From the NCBI GenBank assembly GCA_035235625.1, contig CP141150.1:28784756-28848755 (forward strand): a stretch of 64,000 nucleotides of DNA, read 5' to 3'. Below, one piece after another: positions 50,884 through 61,904 of this stretch. This DNA is from Saururus chinensis (Eukaryota > Streptophyta > Magnoliopsida > Piperales > Saururaceae). The translations under genes and the position numbers were made by a program. The notes under the pieces are model-generated. The model did no database searches and was not told where the DNA came from. It was given only the letters and a program-made list of their open reading frames with translations. Every line of letters starts with the position of its first letter. Within the stretch, counting starts at the first letter, position 1.

Positions 50884-53800
50884 TGTAACGTCCTGAAATT
50901 TTCTAAATTCTCGAAGTTGACCACAGGAAATTAGGGTGTTGGACCCCTTGACCTTCTCGTTGGAATAACTTATTCAATGCTTAGAATTGGTGGAGGAAAC
51001 CTATATGGATGGAAAGTAGACAGAAATAGCTTCGAAACACCACCAAGAATGCACGAATTGGAGTTCGGATGAGGGAATATGACCATTTGAAGTTAAACAT
51101 ATCGTGCAAGGCCCATTTACCAAAATTGGACACGCGAATTGTCCTTTTAAGTCACTATTCGGGCCCGATCAATTAGTATTTCAAAATTATGTTTTTGGGG
51201 CCCAATTTGGTTGCCGAATTGAGGAGAGTTTAGCCCAACTCCTTAGGGATTAAGAACCCTAATCTCATGCCTATAAAAAGGCTAATTAGGGTTAATGGTA
51301 GAGGGGGAATCTTTTGACAGTGAAGGGAAGGGGGAAGAAGCGACAATGAAATTTCCCAGCGAGACTCCGGTGAAGTGTTGGTGGCGGTGGATCGACAACA
51401 ACTCGACCTTAGAGGTAAGATTTCGAATTGAGACTGATGGAGAAGTTCTTAATTAATTTTAATGAAATTATATTGATCTCTGCAATTACTATTCATGTAA
51501 TTTTGTGAACATTAATTGATTTCCCGTCGCCGGATTAGCCGTCAAAAAGGAGCCGCACTGGCCCTGGCCGTGGCGGCCCTGGATCTGGACGCAGCGACCC
51601 TTGCTCTGGCGATGCCTTGGTGGCGGCGGCTTCAGCTGCCACTTTGCAAGCCGTCGGGTCATTTAAAAAGAAAGAAAAGGGAGAGCGACAGAGATGCATA
51701 GCCCTTAGCCGCGCCGGCCATGAACGTGCTAGCCTAAGCCGCACTGGCCATGACCGCGGTGGCCTCAGCGGCGGCAGTTTCTGCTACTGCACACAATGTT
51801 TTTTTTAAAAGGGCGACTTTGGCCCCAATTGGCCACCAAGCGGTGGTAGGGGCCAGGCCCATTGAGATTGCCACCTAGAGGCAATCCAGTGGACCCCAGC
51901 CTGCCGCCTGGCCATGGCGGCAGGCAGCGGGGGTGCTAGAGGCGTTTCCGCCTCTAGTCGGACGCGAACTGAACCGGTCCGATTTGAAAAAAATAATAAT
52001 AAAAATGAAGGAAGGGTTGAACCGGGTTCAGTTTATGGGGATAAAAATGTCAAAGAAATTATAGAAAATTACTATTGCACCTTGAGAGGCGTGGGAGTAT
52101 TTTGGCAAAGTTTCAGCTTGGTGAAAAATCCCATAGACTATAGAATGTCCCTTTTACCCCTTATTGTTAAATTCTCATGTGAAAACTACTTACCCGATTT
52201 AGGGGCTCCGGTTCAGTGGTCTATGAGTGATATTAAAATTGATATTAGTTTAATAGGTAAAATAATTATAGGCCAAACCACTTAGAAAGGAAAAATCCCA
52301 GTGAGTAGTTAATTGACCCTTTTGCCCTTATGGTTTATAGTAAATCGTTAGTCAAAACCTGGGTCGGTTCAAGGGGTTCATGACCCCGTCACATGCAAGA
52401 AAAACTACATAGAGTTCATGAAGACAAGTTGTACCCTTGAGCCTAATTTTGGACCCATTGGATGTCAATAAGGCCTTAAAACAAATGACAAAAATACCTC
52501 TTTGAGTGGACCCGCCCACATTTATGTGAATGGAAGCGCTGGTCAGTTTGAGAGTGGAGCCTCCTGAGAGGATTATGAATTAAAATAAATAAAAGGGTAG
52601 TAAGATAATCAAATGACCTAAGGGAGAGTACCATACCCTGGGTGGTAAAATTACCCTAATGCCCTTAAGGGCAGTATGTTCCGTTTCTGCCCTTAAGCGT
52701 TAGGGTATGCTATAGTGATGTTAAAGGGCTTCAAAATGAAGGGATATGGCTAGTAAGTGACACGAAGACCTTGTTGGGTCACAGTGTCATGGGAAACAAG
52801 GAGAATAATTCTAATTCTCAAGGTTTAAGGCAACGTATTACAGGTGTTTGCAATTGAGTACATCGATCAACTAGAGTGTTATATATGCAACTCGCATGAT
52901 GCGTTAGAGTTGTTTACACTCTTGGGCTTGAATTCGCTGAGCCCTAGCCCTAGCCCTGTAATTGAGTGCAATGAGCCTTTGTTTATTGTTATGAACTTGT
53001 ATGACTTAATGCTTTTTATGTTGCTTACTTTGATGCATGCTTTTAATATTGATGCTTTGATTTATATTGGTAACTTAAGATTAATAAAGTTTAATCAAGA
53101 GACTTTGGTTGTCGTTGGATTGGGAGAACAACATCTAATCAAGATAATGACTAAAATACCCTCATTAGGGTGGGGACACGTTCATGGAGTGAACGGGGCC
53201 CTGACATCGAATTTTACCTTGGTTAATGAACCGAGGGTGGTTATGGGATGTTCTCTGAGTCATAGCTCAGTGGATGAGCTATTTGTTGGGCCGATTTACA
53301 AGGTGAAGAGGACCTAAATGGTTGAGCGGATACTTAAATGGATGGAAATAATCTAGTATAAGTTCAGATGTTTGGGGGAGTTAATAGTTATAAAGACCTG
53401 AGGCTTCTATTGATACATTAGTAATGTCCTATAAGACATTTTCTCCCAGAGTTGGGATGGCGGAGATTGCGATATGCTTCTTCATCGCCACGATGGCTTG
53501 GGTATTGACCAGAGGGTCTTTACCGCAGGTCTTCCTAGGACTATTTAGTACGTATGAAAAGCGGAGTTACATGAGCATCATGGAAGGCTTGTGTTTCTTG
53601 CCAATCTGTGTCCATGAGCACAGTTGGGATCCTCTTTTCCAGATTCGTGACAAGCTATTGAGAGCCTTGGGGATTTGGGTCAAACTGCTGCTAAGCAGTC
53701 TACTCCAAGGTTGGAGTACTATATTTGGAGATTTCTCGAGGGGCGAGTCATCTCTGAGTTACAGATTTAATAGTATTAATTATCGAACAAAGGATGTGAG

Positions 53801-54470
53801 ATAATTAATAACATTGTTTGATATTGCTTGTTAATTAGACAAGTGGAACGATTAAAGGACTTACTAAAATGTAGGTTGGTTAAAAATACCTAAGCATTTC
53901 ATGTGTGACGTTATGCTTCGTAGGATAGTGTAGTTTCTAGGCAGAACTATGTCTGGATCCGATCTTGTTGGAAACATTGGAGATGTTGTTTGATGAGTAC
54001 GTAGGCAACTAACATCGGGTAATGTTGGCCCGATTCGAAAAATATTAATAAAACATTTTGCACCTTTGAAAGCTCTTCTCCTAAAGGCGGAGAGGTTCTA
54101 TTGTTGTTGTGGTTGTTGTTTGGTTTGCTTGGTTGCAGATTCTCCAGGCAAGGACAAGTGAGCCCAAGTCAGGCGAGCACAAGAAGTTTCTACATTTCTG
54201 CAACTCTGGTACATAAGTGTACCTTTAGCGTGAGAGTCAACTTGTTATTTATTTTTAGACGGATAATGGACTTGTACTTAGATGGATGAGCTGTTGTTGA
54301 AATTTTGAGATGTGTAAATATCATATGATTTGATATATGTATTTGTGAACCCCAGTTATCATGGTCTGGATATTTAATCGAATGGTTTGTTTTGTATTCA
54401 AGAAAAAAAAAATCTCGCTACTTACCGTTCGTGCTATTTAAAAATATTTTTAAAAATCTGGGTCGTGATA
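50884..54470 (+). mobile_element. LTR A (about 3.59 kb), nested in X4
   Basis: It begins TGTAACGTCCTGAAATTTTC and ends near ctgggtcgtgata, wording typical of plant Ty3/gypsy LTR termini. Flanking bases (ATAC and GTAC) give at best an imperfect duplication, so the exact right edge is uncertain by a few bases. A TATA box (51272-51278) precedes a leader. The 51520-51960 part is GC-rich. Frames up to 157 codons (52844-53317, 53424-53804) resemble no protein. Without internal domains or a second LTR, it is a probable solo LTR. Confidence 0.7.
51272..51278 (+). promoter_or_regulatory. TATA box of LTR A
   Basis: The motif gcctataaaaaggctaatta lies about 390 bp into the LTR, just before a short leader that runs into a GA-rich stretch. 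The equivalent position in LTR B is agtataagaact. This marks the probable U3/R boundary. Confidence 0.5.
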
Positions 54471-55690
54471 GTACCAGTAATCTTTTAATGCTCTAGCCTG
54501 TCTGAACCTAACTCTCGGGTCAGGGGAGTAGCTCTATGTACAACTTCCACTTTTGGAGTGCCAAAAGACCATGATCTTGTTTCATACCATACCCTTTCGT
54601 TCTACGTGGCTAAATAACTCACTTAAGGAGCAAAACTGACACAAGGATTATTTGTCTGTAAGCGTCTAAAGCATTAGTTCGGGCGACCAATCATCATAAG
54701 GTCTCATGCACATGGATTAGGGTTTTCTAACCCATACTTATACATGATTAATCCACATCCATTTATGCATCCAAGTTCTTTGAAAAACCATGCTATTGTA
54801 TACTTACTAAATAGCATAATCATTGATGTAAATCATAATAAAAACTTCTTATCTCGAGGCATCATCAATTATCTCATCGAGTGTCACCAGGATATTGATG
54901 ACCATCGACGTCCCACCAACGTGTCGAACCTCCACCAATAGTGGGTTACCTTAAACATCCCACCTCACCAATACCACACTGACGAGTCAATCTCACTGCT
55001 AATGCCCAGTAAACATGCATGATGTTGCATACATGCACATGTACTATTCATCTTCCTCCCTTCACCAACACAGGCACCAACGTGTCAGTGACCTTATCGA
55101 TGATCGAAAAGAAAATGATCAGAGGCCCCACTGGTTTTCTGAACACTATTTCTCACAAAAACTCATAAGATCCTTTACAAATTAAAGTTCTAGACTACTT
55201 ATTTCAAAAATTGAACATTAAAACCATTCTAATTTGAAATCACCATTGTAGTGCACTCGTGCATGGCAAAACTTGAAAAATCACATGCACACGATTAATC
55301 TCATCAAGAAATTGAATAAAATTATTCTTTTACAAGTAATTTTTACTAATTCAAAGAAAAGACTACAATTCGACCTGAAACCAAGCAAGTTTTTCTCCTC
55401 TTCCGACGTGAGTTCTTCACGTACTGCTCCCGAACTCCCACTTGCACAAGGACTCCTCAAAGACTTCTCTCTCTCCCTAGTCCCGAGTTTCACTTGCTTA
55501 AATACGGTGGTAACCCTTATCATAGTCCAAAACCACCTCATTTTTTGTAATAACTGATAATGCAATTTTTATCGACGTGTCGATGCTTACTTATAGTAAA
55601 ATACATTGTTCATCGGTGATGTACGAACATATCAGTAGATTATTGGTGAAAAAGACAATTTTAAAAGAAATAAAGGATTATATTTTTTCC
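54471..55690 (-). mobile_element. Family X LTR, copy X4, right part
   Basis: It continues the X block order: ctttaatgctctagcc, then caacttccacttttggagtg, gaccatgatcttgtttcata and ccatcgacgtcccaccaacg-like text, then the gatcgaaaagaaaatgatca block. The terminal GGGTGTCACA of the family is not preserved. Similarity fades at about 55690, where LTR B resumes. The two opposite 94-codon frames at 55273-55565 lie in the presumed R region. Confidence 0.65.
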
Positions 55691-56640
55691 AACCAACAAG
55701 CGGGTGAGAATCCGACCTAAGTACCCATTTGCGTTCAAACTGGAACGTGCTAACCTGGCCTAGCCAGTTCAACCTTTGTAAAAAAAATGTACAAACAAGT
55801 TGAACCAGATCCATTTTAGGGGATAAAAGTGTTGGTAAAATCTGAAAAATGTTGTATTTTGACCTAGAGAGGTTACAAGTATCGTAACCAAGTTTTAGCA
55901 TGAGGAAAAATATCTGGAACTTTGAAATGACTAATTCACCTTTATAGATGAACCACAGTTCAAACCCAATGGGCTCCACTTTAGGAGCCTAAGAAGGGAA
56001 TTAAAATTTTGAAAAAATTCTAGGAAGAGGTGAGGGTGTACCCTAAACCTTGACCAAGCCACATCTATAGAAAAAACGGTTATTGGTTTAGAGGGTGAAT
56101 TCTTGAGTGAACCAAATGTTTAAGGGGTTGATGACCCAATAAAATACCAGATAAATTACCACGAGTCCATTACATCAAAGAGTATTATTTAACTCAGTTT
56201 TGGAAGACTCTAAACAAAATGACATATATTCCTATGAGCATACCGACCCATATTTGTATTAATGGAATTAGAGGACAATTAGATAGTCAAACTTTTGTAA
56301 GATGACAATGACTTGAAATTCAAGAAAGGTGAGTGAGGTAATCAGTATGACCCAAGGGAGAAGACTGTAACCCATGTTAAGGAATTACTATAATGCCCTT
56401 AGGGTAGTACAACTCATTTTTATAGAAGTAAACACTTTTAATTGGAGAAGAGTTAGGACATCACTATAATAATAGTACATACCTTCAAATGGAAGGGATG
56501 TACCTTGGAGTTGACATGAAGACCTCTAAAGGTCAGTGTTTCTATGGACTTAGTTGAAGACTGAGGGGAGAACCATATTTCACCATGGAGTTTAGGTATT
56601 CTTGTACATGTGCCAAAATAGTGAATAAACGCCCATTTTA
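55691..56640 (+). mobile_element. LTR B, right part
   Basis: It resumes the A/B family after X4. Shared text with A includes ggttgaacc and gggataaaa (about 52015 versus 55796), and the gtattttg-acc-gagaggc type block. Also shared are gacccaagggagaagactgt against gacctaagggagagtaccat, taatgcccttagggtagta, and aagacctctaaaggtcagtg against aagaccttgttgggtcacag. It lacks the terminal third seen in A, so it is truncated near 56640. Confidence 0.65.
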
Positions 56641-57498
56641 AAATTGACTGTCCGATAACATCTAACGATTCTGACTCCTTACAGTTAACTAGAGTTGGAC
56701 CAGCCTTAGACCAGAGCTCCGAGCTCGACCAGAGGCGCTCAAAAAGATTTCCCGCCTATCCCCCTCTGCTCCGCCCTCCTATAGAAGTCCACCCCACCCT
56801 CCAACAATGACCATTTATTTTCTTTCTCAAGTTCCCTTCCTAGAAATTTGACCCATTTAGTTCTCCTTCCGATCGAGATGGCGTTGGGGTCGATTCTCTC
56901 TTCCAATTTGAATCACAAATTGGACATCCGTCTCCTTTTCTTTTTGGATTCTTCGTAGAATTTGCCCGACTTTCGATGCCGGCACCGGCAATAGGCCAGC
57001 AAGGATGCCGGTAAATAGCCCCCCTAAGTATGGGCACGATGGTACCTTGCCTCTTTCGCTTGGCATGGACAGGAGCCGGCCTCCAAGGAAAAATGTGAGT
57101 CCACTGTCTTTCATAAATGATGACTTTTGATGATCTGGGATTTCTTCTATTGATGGAATTAGTGTAAGGTGCTATTTTTTTTCTTCCTACTTCTATACAT
57201 TGTGGTTGTTCAAAGATGAAACTAAAGAGTTTGTGTTGGTATTCAGCAGTTGGAGCTCTGCGGTAGTGGAAGATCTCCTCCGTGCTTCCCCAACATCGCC
57301 TCCTCCTTGGTCCGCCGGCCATCACCGCCTCGTTTCGAGGCTCATCCCCACCTCCTTTCTTCCTGACCCATCCCCGCCCCTCAAGCCGCCTCCTTGCTTC
57401 CCTGCCCATCCCTGCCCCTCAAGCAGCGAAGATGGTAGATTCAAAATTGTTAACTATTGAGCTTGTTGGATTATGCAGACTCGGGATTAAATAAACAT
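56641..57498 (+). other. GC- and CT-rich region upstream of the GTE relic
   Basis: Text such as cccctctgctccgccctcct and the CT-rich 57280-57420 stretch look like a plant 5' leader or first exon. They may be the original promoter and 5' UTR of the duplicated GTE gene. The 189-codon complement frame at 56840-57409 is open because of base composition and matches no family I recognise. Confidence 0.4.
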
Positions 57499-59780
57499 AT
57501 GGCACCGACTGTTCTTTTAGAGTACACTCAACAGAGAGTAGATTCTAAAAAGCTTCCAGGGGAGTATTTAGTCGCAACGATGTCAAAGAAGAAATTGTCA
57601 GTTTCTTTATTTTAATTAGTTCCTCATCTAGTGGTTAGTTCTAATATATGCTCTTTTTTTGTCTCACTTATGTGATTGCTATGTGTTAGCAATGACTTCA
57701 AAGGTCATTCTAGGATTTGGTGTTTCTTTGGAATTGAAGTTTTACACGTGTAATTTTTTATGCAAAAGTTGCCTTGTCTATTTGGGTGTATGTTCTAGGT
57801 AGTGGATTTTAAAAGTTTATAAATGTAAATTGTGCATTTAGATAAAGTATAAACGGTGTTTGATTGGTTTAGTTGTTAACACAGAGAAAAGAACAAATAG
57901 AACAGTGCGAAAGAGTCTATCGTTTTCATTCTCTATAAACTGCTCCCTCTGGCTGATGAAGGGAGCATATATTATAGAATAATTTGACTACGAAGGTTGA
58001 ATTTAGTTGGCCTTATATTTGAGTTGTTTGCTTATTTCTAGCAATTACATTGTGTTTGGTCTTGAGCCCGCGAATTGTGTTGGGATTAGGTAATTTAGAC
58101 TTGGTTTTAATATTTTTTCTTTGGGTACATGGCTTTAGTATTGATTTCAAGAGTGGGCATACTAAGCTGCCTTTTTAAGGATACAGTTTTTGTATTGCAT
58201 TTGCATACAATAATGCTGGAAAAGCTTGCAGTAAATTGTGCATTTAGATAAAGCATTTGCATACAATAATGCTTCTTTGGGAACGTTTGATTATATCCAT
58301 CTTTACAGAGTTGTTCTTGTGTTACCATTGCTTCGGTTTCACCCTCTGCTGATTTGTACTTGTTTGACTTCTAGATTCAGATTCTGACAGCTCATTTTCA
58401 AGCAAATCTGCTGCCGGTAAAACTTCCCCTGCTGCAGACACTATTAAGGTATTATATCTCTGCTGCTGCTAAGCTGTATGTGTCTACATTTAATAGATAT
58501 AGACACTTGGGTGGTGATTTTGGTTCATTTATATTTATTTGCCTTGTGGGTTTAAGTATATCATTTGATACTTCCAACAAAGTGACTTTATTGTGTGGGA
58601 GATTTTATCTGTTTTCTGGTAAATCTGTTGGAAACTTACATAGTCATTATCAAATTTCCGTACATGCAGGATACTGCTGCTTTGGTAGAATCGTTGGATC
58701 ATGAGAGAAGTGATCTTGTTGATCCTCATGAGAAAAATGGTGAGTTGTGCAAAAATATATAAGGATCCGCTCTGCGCAGGGAGTATGTGCAGTTGTTTAA
58801 TGGTGATATTTTTTAACTTGAAGAGGCGGAACTTGTTTTTTCACATTCAGCTTTTGAAGATGCTTTTGACCAAGATGTACAAAGCAACCCTTCAAGGTTA
58901 ATGTCAATTGAGGCAGAGAGCAGCCAAGAGGGTAAGCCTACGACTAGTTTGGTTAGACGAGGATGAGATGGTGACCTATTGAAAAACGGAATTTGATAAT
59001 GTCCAAATTCTTGTCAATGAATGGTATGTGCACCTTGGGGAGGAATGCTTCTTGTGGGAGACAGGTCTCCCCATAAAAGCTCTATTGTGCAGCTTTAATG
59101 CATAGCCACTTTGCTGATACGATTCTTAAGAGCATTAGAGAAGACTCTTGATAAGGTCGATGTTCATAAATTTCTTAGATTTCCTAGAGTTCCTATGATG
59201 GTTTTATGAATACTTTTTTTGACAATCATTATGCCCTTTATGTATTTAGCTAAACAAACTTTTGCAAACTTAGGGTGAAAAAGGAGATCCTGAGAAAATG
59301 CGCCAAGAGAGGGAGGAGCTTGAGAAGCTATGAAGAGAAGGTTTGAACTTGATCTAGAATGTTGCTATGTATATGATATTATGATCATTTAAATGCAACC
59401 TACAGTGACTTTTGAATTAGTGATATGGCTTTATGGGTTATATGTTTATAATAACTTCATATTTACTTATAAATGCAGAGAGGGCTCGGCTGCAAGCTGA
59501 AGCCAAAGCTGCCGAGAATGCTCGCAGACAAGCTAATGAAGAGGCTGCTGAGATATCTAAACAGAAGCTAGAGATTGAAAGAGAAGTTGCATGACAAGCT
59601 TTAATGAAGGTAATTCAAACATCTACTATTAGATGAATGCTCATGCCCTATAGACTTAGACTCTAAAGTTTATATAATACATTTCAATACGGTCTGCAGA
59701 TGGAAAAAACTGTTGATATTAATAACTGCCGATTTCTAAAAGACTTGGAAATGCTAGGGACTGCTCCGGCCGAATATTAA
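57499..59780 (+). pseudogene. GTE8/GTE10-like BET-family regulator, broken copy lacking bromodomain and NET domain
   Basis: Intact relatives bind acetylated histones through a bromodomain and regulate transcription in the nucleus. This copy keeps the N-terminus MAPTVLLEYTQQ (57499-57600). It then jumps to C-terminal exons at 58375-58448 (DSDSSFSSKSAAGK), 58670-58739, 58851-58931, about 59062-59153, 59274-59340, 59479-59609 and 59700-59780. The 59062-59153 exon matches the SPEKLYRAALLRSRFADTIL block but contains a stop (ctttaa) and a frameshift. Exon 59274 holds GEKGDPEKMRQEREELEKL then TGA. Exon 59479 holds RARLQAEAKAAENARRQANE and later a TGA. The last exon reads MEKTVDINN and DLEMLGTAPAEY. 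GT-AG sites survive, so this is a duplicated gene, not a retrocopy. No bromodomain exon lies in 57601-58374. Confidence 0.8.
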
Positions 59781-60995
59781 TGTATTTAAAGATGCAGATT
59801 TTAGTGTTGTGTTTGGAGTATAGCCAGTCGTAAAAAGTACTCATTCTTTCAACGCTTGAATAATAGTGGATCAATGCTTGGTTACAATGTTTATTTTGTA
59901 TTTTCCGCAAGGAGAACATACGAGTTTAACATGGAGAACAACAACAACAAAAGACTGAAAGTGGACAATCTTGCTAAAGAGCTAGATAGAAGCATTTGGG
60001 TGTACCAGAGAACATGCGAGTTTGTGATGCCACATATTTAGAAGCAACATGACCAATTCCAGCATTTTTGAAATTTTTTATTCCATTTTGTAGTATGGTT
60101 TTGTATGTCAGTTTGTAGTTTTGTTTATTGAATGACAGTGAATCAGTCTTATCATGTAAGAAACTTTTGTAAGCATTACAATTATGGTTTGTTGTTGAAC
60201 ATGTGTTTAAAATTTTATATGAGTACTGCAGCTCATGATTAGACTTTCCATTTGTTTAAGGTGGGTTATTATCATAAATGAAGGCATCTCAGGACTACGG
60301 TTGAGGTTTTCTCTCTTCAAGGTTTTTGAGCATTTCCCCATTAGATAGATGGAAATTTGCTTCTTTGGACAGTTGCTTATTCCTTTTTTCCTTGCAGTGA
60401 TATTTTAGTTGTGCAAGCTGTTGGAGGTGAAACTAATACAAATTCCTATAAAAGAGAGATGGCAAGGGCTTTCAAAATTCTAAAGTGACGAGGGCTTTGA
60501 ATTATCTGTAAAGGCATTCGTTGATTGTTACTATTGTTATTGTGTTGGTTGTTTATCTTTTATGGGCGGAAAGGTGTTGATTATGCAGTTACACCCAATT
60601 AGATCCCTGAGGATGCAGTTGCAGCTTTGCTGGTTAGACTAGCCAGACATGATGCCCAACCTAGCAGGCTGCCATGGCCATAACTTGGCCAGATTGGGCC
60701 ATGGTTGACAAATCTGTGACTTGGTTAAATTCGACCATGGGTGGCCAAGCTATGACCTGACCATGGCAATTGGAAAATGAAAATCCTACAAACCACCCTC
60801 ATATTCCTGCTAACAGTACAATAATTTTTACATCAAAATAGAAAGGTCTACTCATAGCAACCTTCACACAGAAAAGAGGCAAGAAAAACATAATTTTGAA
60901 TGATGAGATTAAGAAAAGGGCCAAACCTAAAATTTCAAGCTTCAAGGGATATGTTAAAAGTAGAAACTTATATTTTAATCAAGCCTCTTATGGGG
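59781..60995. other. Intergenic DNA downstream of the GTE relic
   Basis: No gene is recognised. About 60590-60790 has several ccatggccataacttggcca-like phrases (60672, 60700, 60735, 60755), a small degenerate repeat. The 61-codon frame at 59856-60041 has an Asn run but no family resemblance. Confidence 0.4.
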
Positions 60996-60999
60996 GCTT

Positions 61000-61315
61000 T
61001 CAACTTAAAAAAAAAAAAACTTGAAACGTTGTAAATTTGAATGAGCTTTCAGCTTGGAAATTGCCATTTTCATCAAGCCATCTCTGGCTTAAATTCTTCT
61101 GCATCCTGGCCCCAAACGAACTCCACCATGCCCACAACATAAGGTAGGTAAGTTGCCACCTTTTCCATCCTGCATCACGTTGAAGGCCCACATCTTTAAA
61201 AATGAGTCCATGAAAGCTTCCAATAACATAAGCAAATATAGGTAATAAACATTACTACAGGAACTCCAGGATATAGCCTCATAGTCTCTGTCAGAGCAGC
61301 ATGGAAGAAGGGTAT
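61000..61315 (-). pseudogene. CYP704-like cytochrome P450 relic (C-terminal part)
   Basis: The complement shows HAALTETMRLYPGVPV (about 61310-61252), which carries the helix-K ExxR motif (ETMR). After a short intron-like gap come VATYLPYVVGMVEFVWGQDA and EEFKPE, then after a shift RWLDENGNFQAESSFKFTTF (61160-61010). This matches the PERF-region wording of CYP704/CYP86-clan fatty-acid hydroxylases. A two-base loss within the PERW motif breaks the frame and creates a TGA. The sequence ends in an A/T run at about 61010, before the heme-binding FxxGxRxCxG loop. Upstream exons were not found. It cannot encode an active enzyme. Confidence 0.75.
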
Positions 61316-61753
61316 AATTAAAAAAAAAGACAAAAAATAAAAGAGGTAAAAAAAATGAAACATTATTGGGAGGGGGAAAATAATCAAATAACAGCGTTTT
61401 TGTTTGTCGTGCGTTGGAAAGACAAGTAGAAACCAGAAATTGTTTCTAGCTTACTACCTCCTGGTCATACCAACCCATCATATTTTTCTTTCAACATATG
61501 GTTTGAGATGCTAGTTATTAAGTTGTAATTCACTATAGAAATGCACATAAATAATAGAGAAATTTGTGTGAAATTGGGGATTAGATCTTCCCCTACGAAC
61601 ATTCTGAGATGAGAACTAAGACCAAGTCTTGTGGACATTCAGGAAGGTATATTGCCATTTCAAGTGGTCCAAACAATATTAATATTGATACCCAAAAGGC
61701 TATCTACCTTTAGAAGTCATGGCACAATAAGAACATTAGCAGAAGTTCATGTA
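61316..61753. other. Intergenic DNA
   Basis: This is A-rich sequence with no recognised gene or element. It would be the upstream side of the P450 relic, but no helix-I or N-terminal P450 text is visible. Confidence 0.35.
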
Positions 61754-61902
61754 CACCCTCCGTCCCATATTAATAGCTCTGTTTGGAAAAAAATTTATTG
61801 AATGGTGGGAACCACGGCTAAGACAGTGCAAAATAGCTTGTGAAACTCTTTTTTAAGCACTCAGCATTGAGCCATGGAGCTATTAATATGGGACATAGGG
61901 AG
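61754..61902. mobile_element. Stowaway-like MITE (149 bp)
   Basis: The element is flanked by TA (61752-61753 and 61903-61904). The left end CACCCTCCGTCCCATATTAA plus tagctc is mirrored by the right end gagctattaatatgggacat plus agggag. This is a near-perfect terminal inverted repeat of about 28 bp with the CTCCCTCCGTCCC-type Stowaway terminus. It is short and non-coding, and better preserved than the copy at 35.46 kb. Confidence 0.85.
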
Positions 61903-61904
61903 TA

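Noticed and set aside
52844-53317. 157-codon frame in LTR A
   Set aside because: It sits within an LTR, has no domain, and its coordinates correspond to non-coding text in the related LTR B.
53424-53804. 126-codon frame in LTR A
   Set aside because: Same context as above. It may look membrane-like at its start, but there is no family match and no conserved counterpart.
55273-55565. Two overlapping 94-codon frames on opposite strands
   Set aside because: Mirror-image frames in a family X LTR. The equivalent part of X3 is not open in the same way.
56840-57409. Longest frame in the window outside the known genes (189 codons, complement)
   Set aside because: It lies in a GC-rich leader-like stretch, shows no recognisable domain, and overlaps shorter frames in other phases. 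The open frame is explained by composition.
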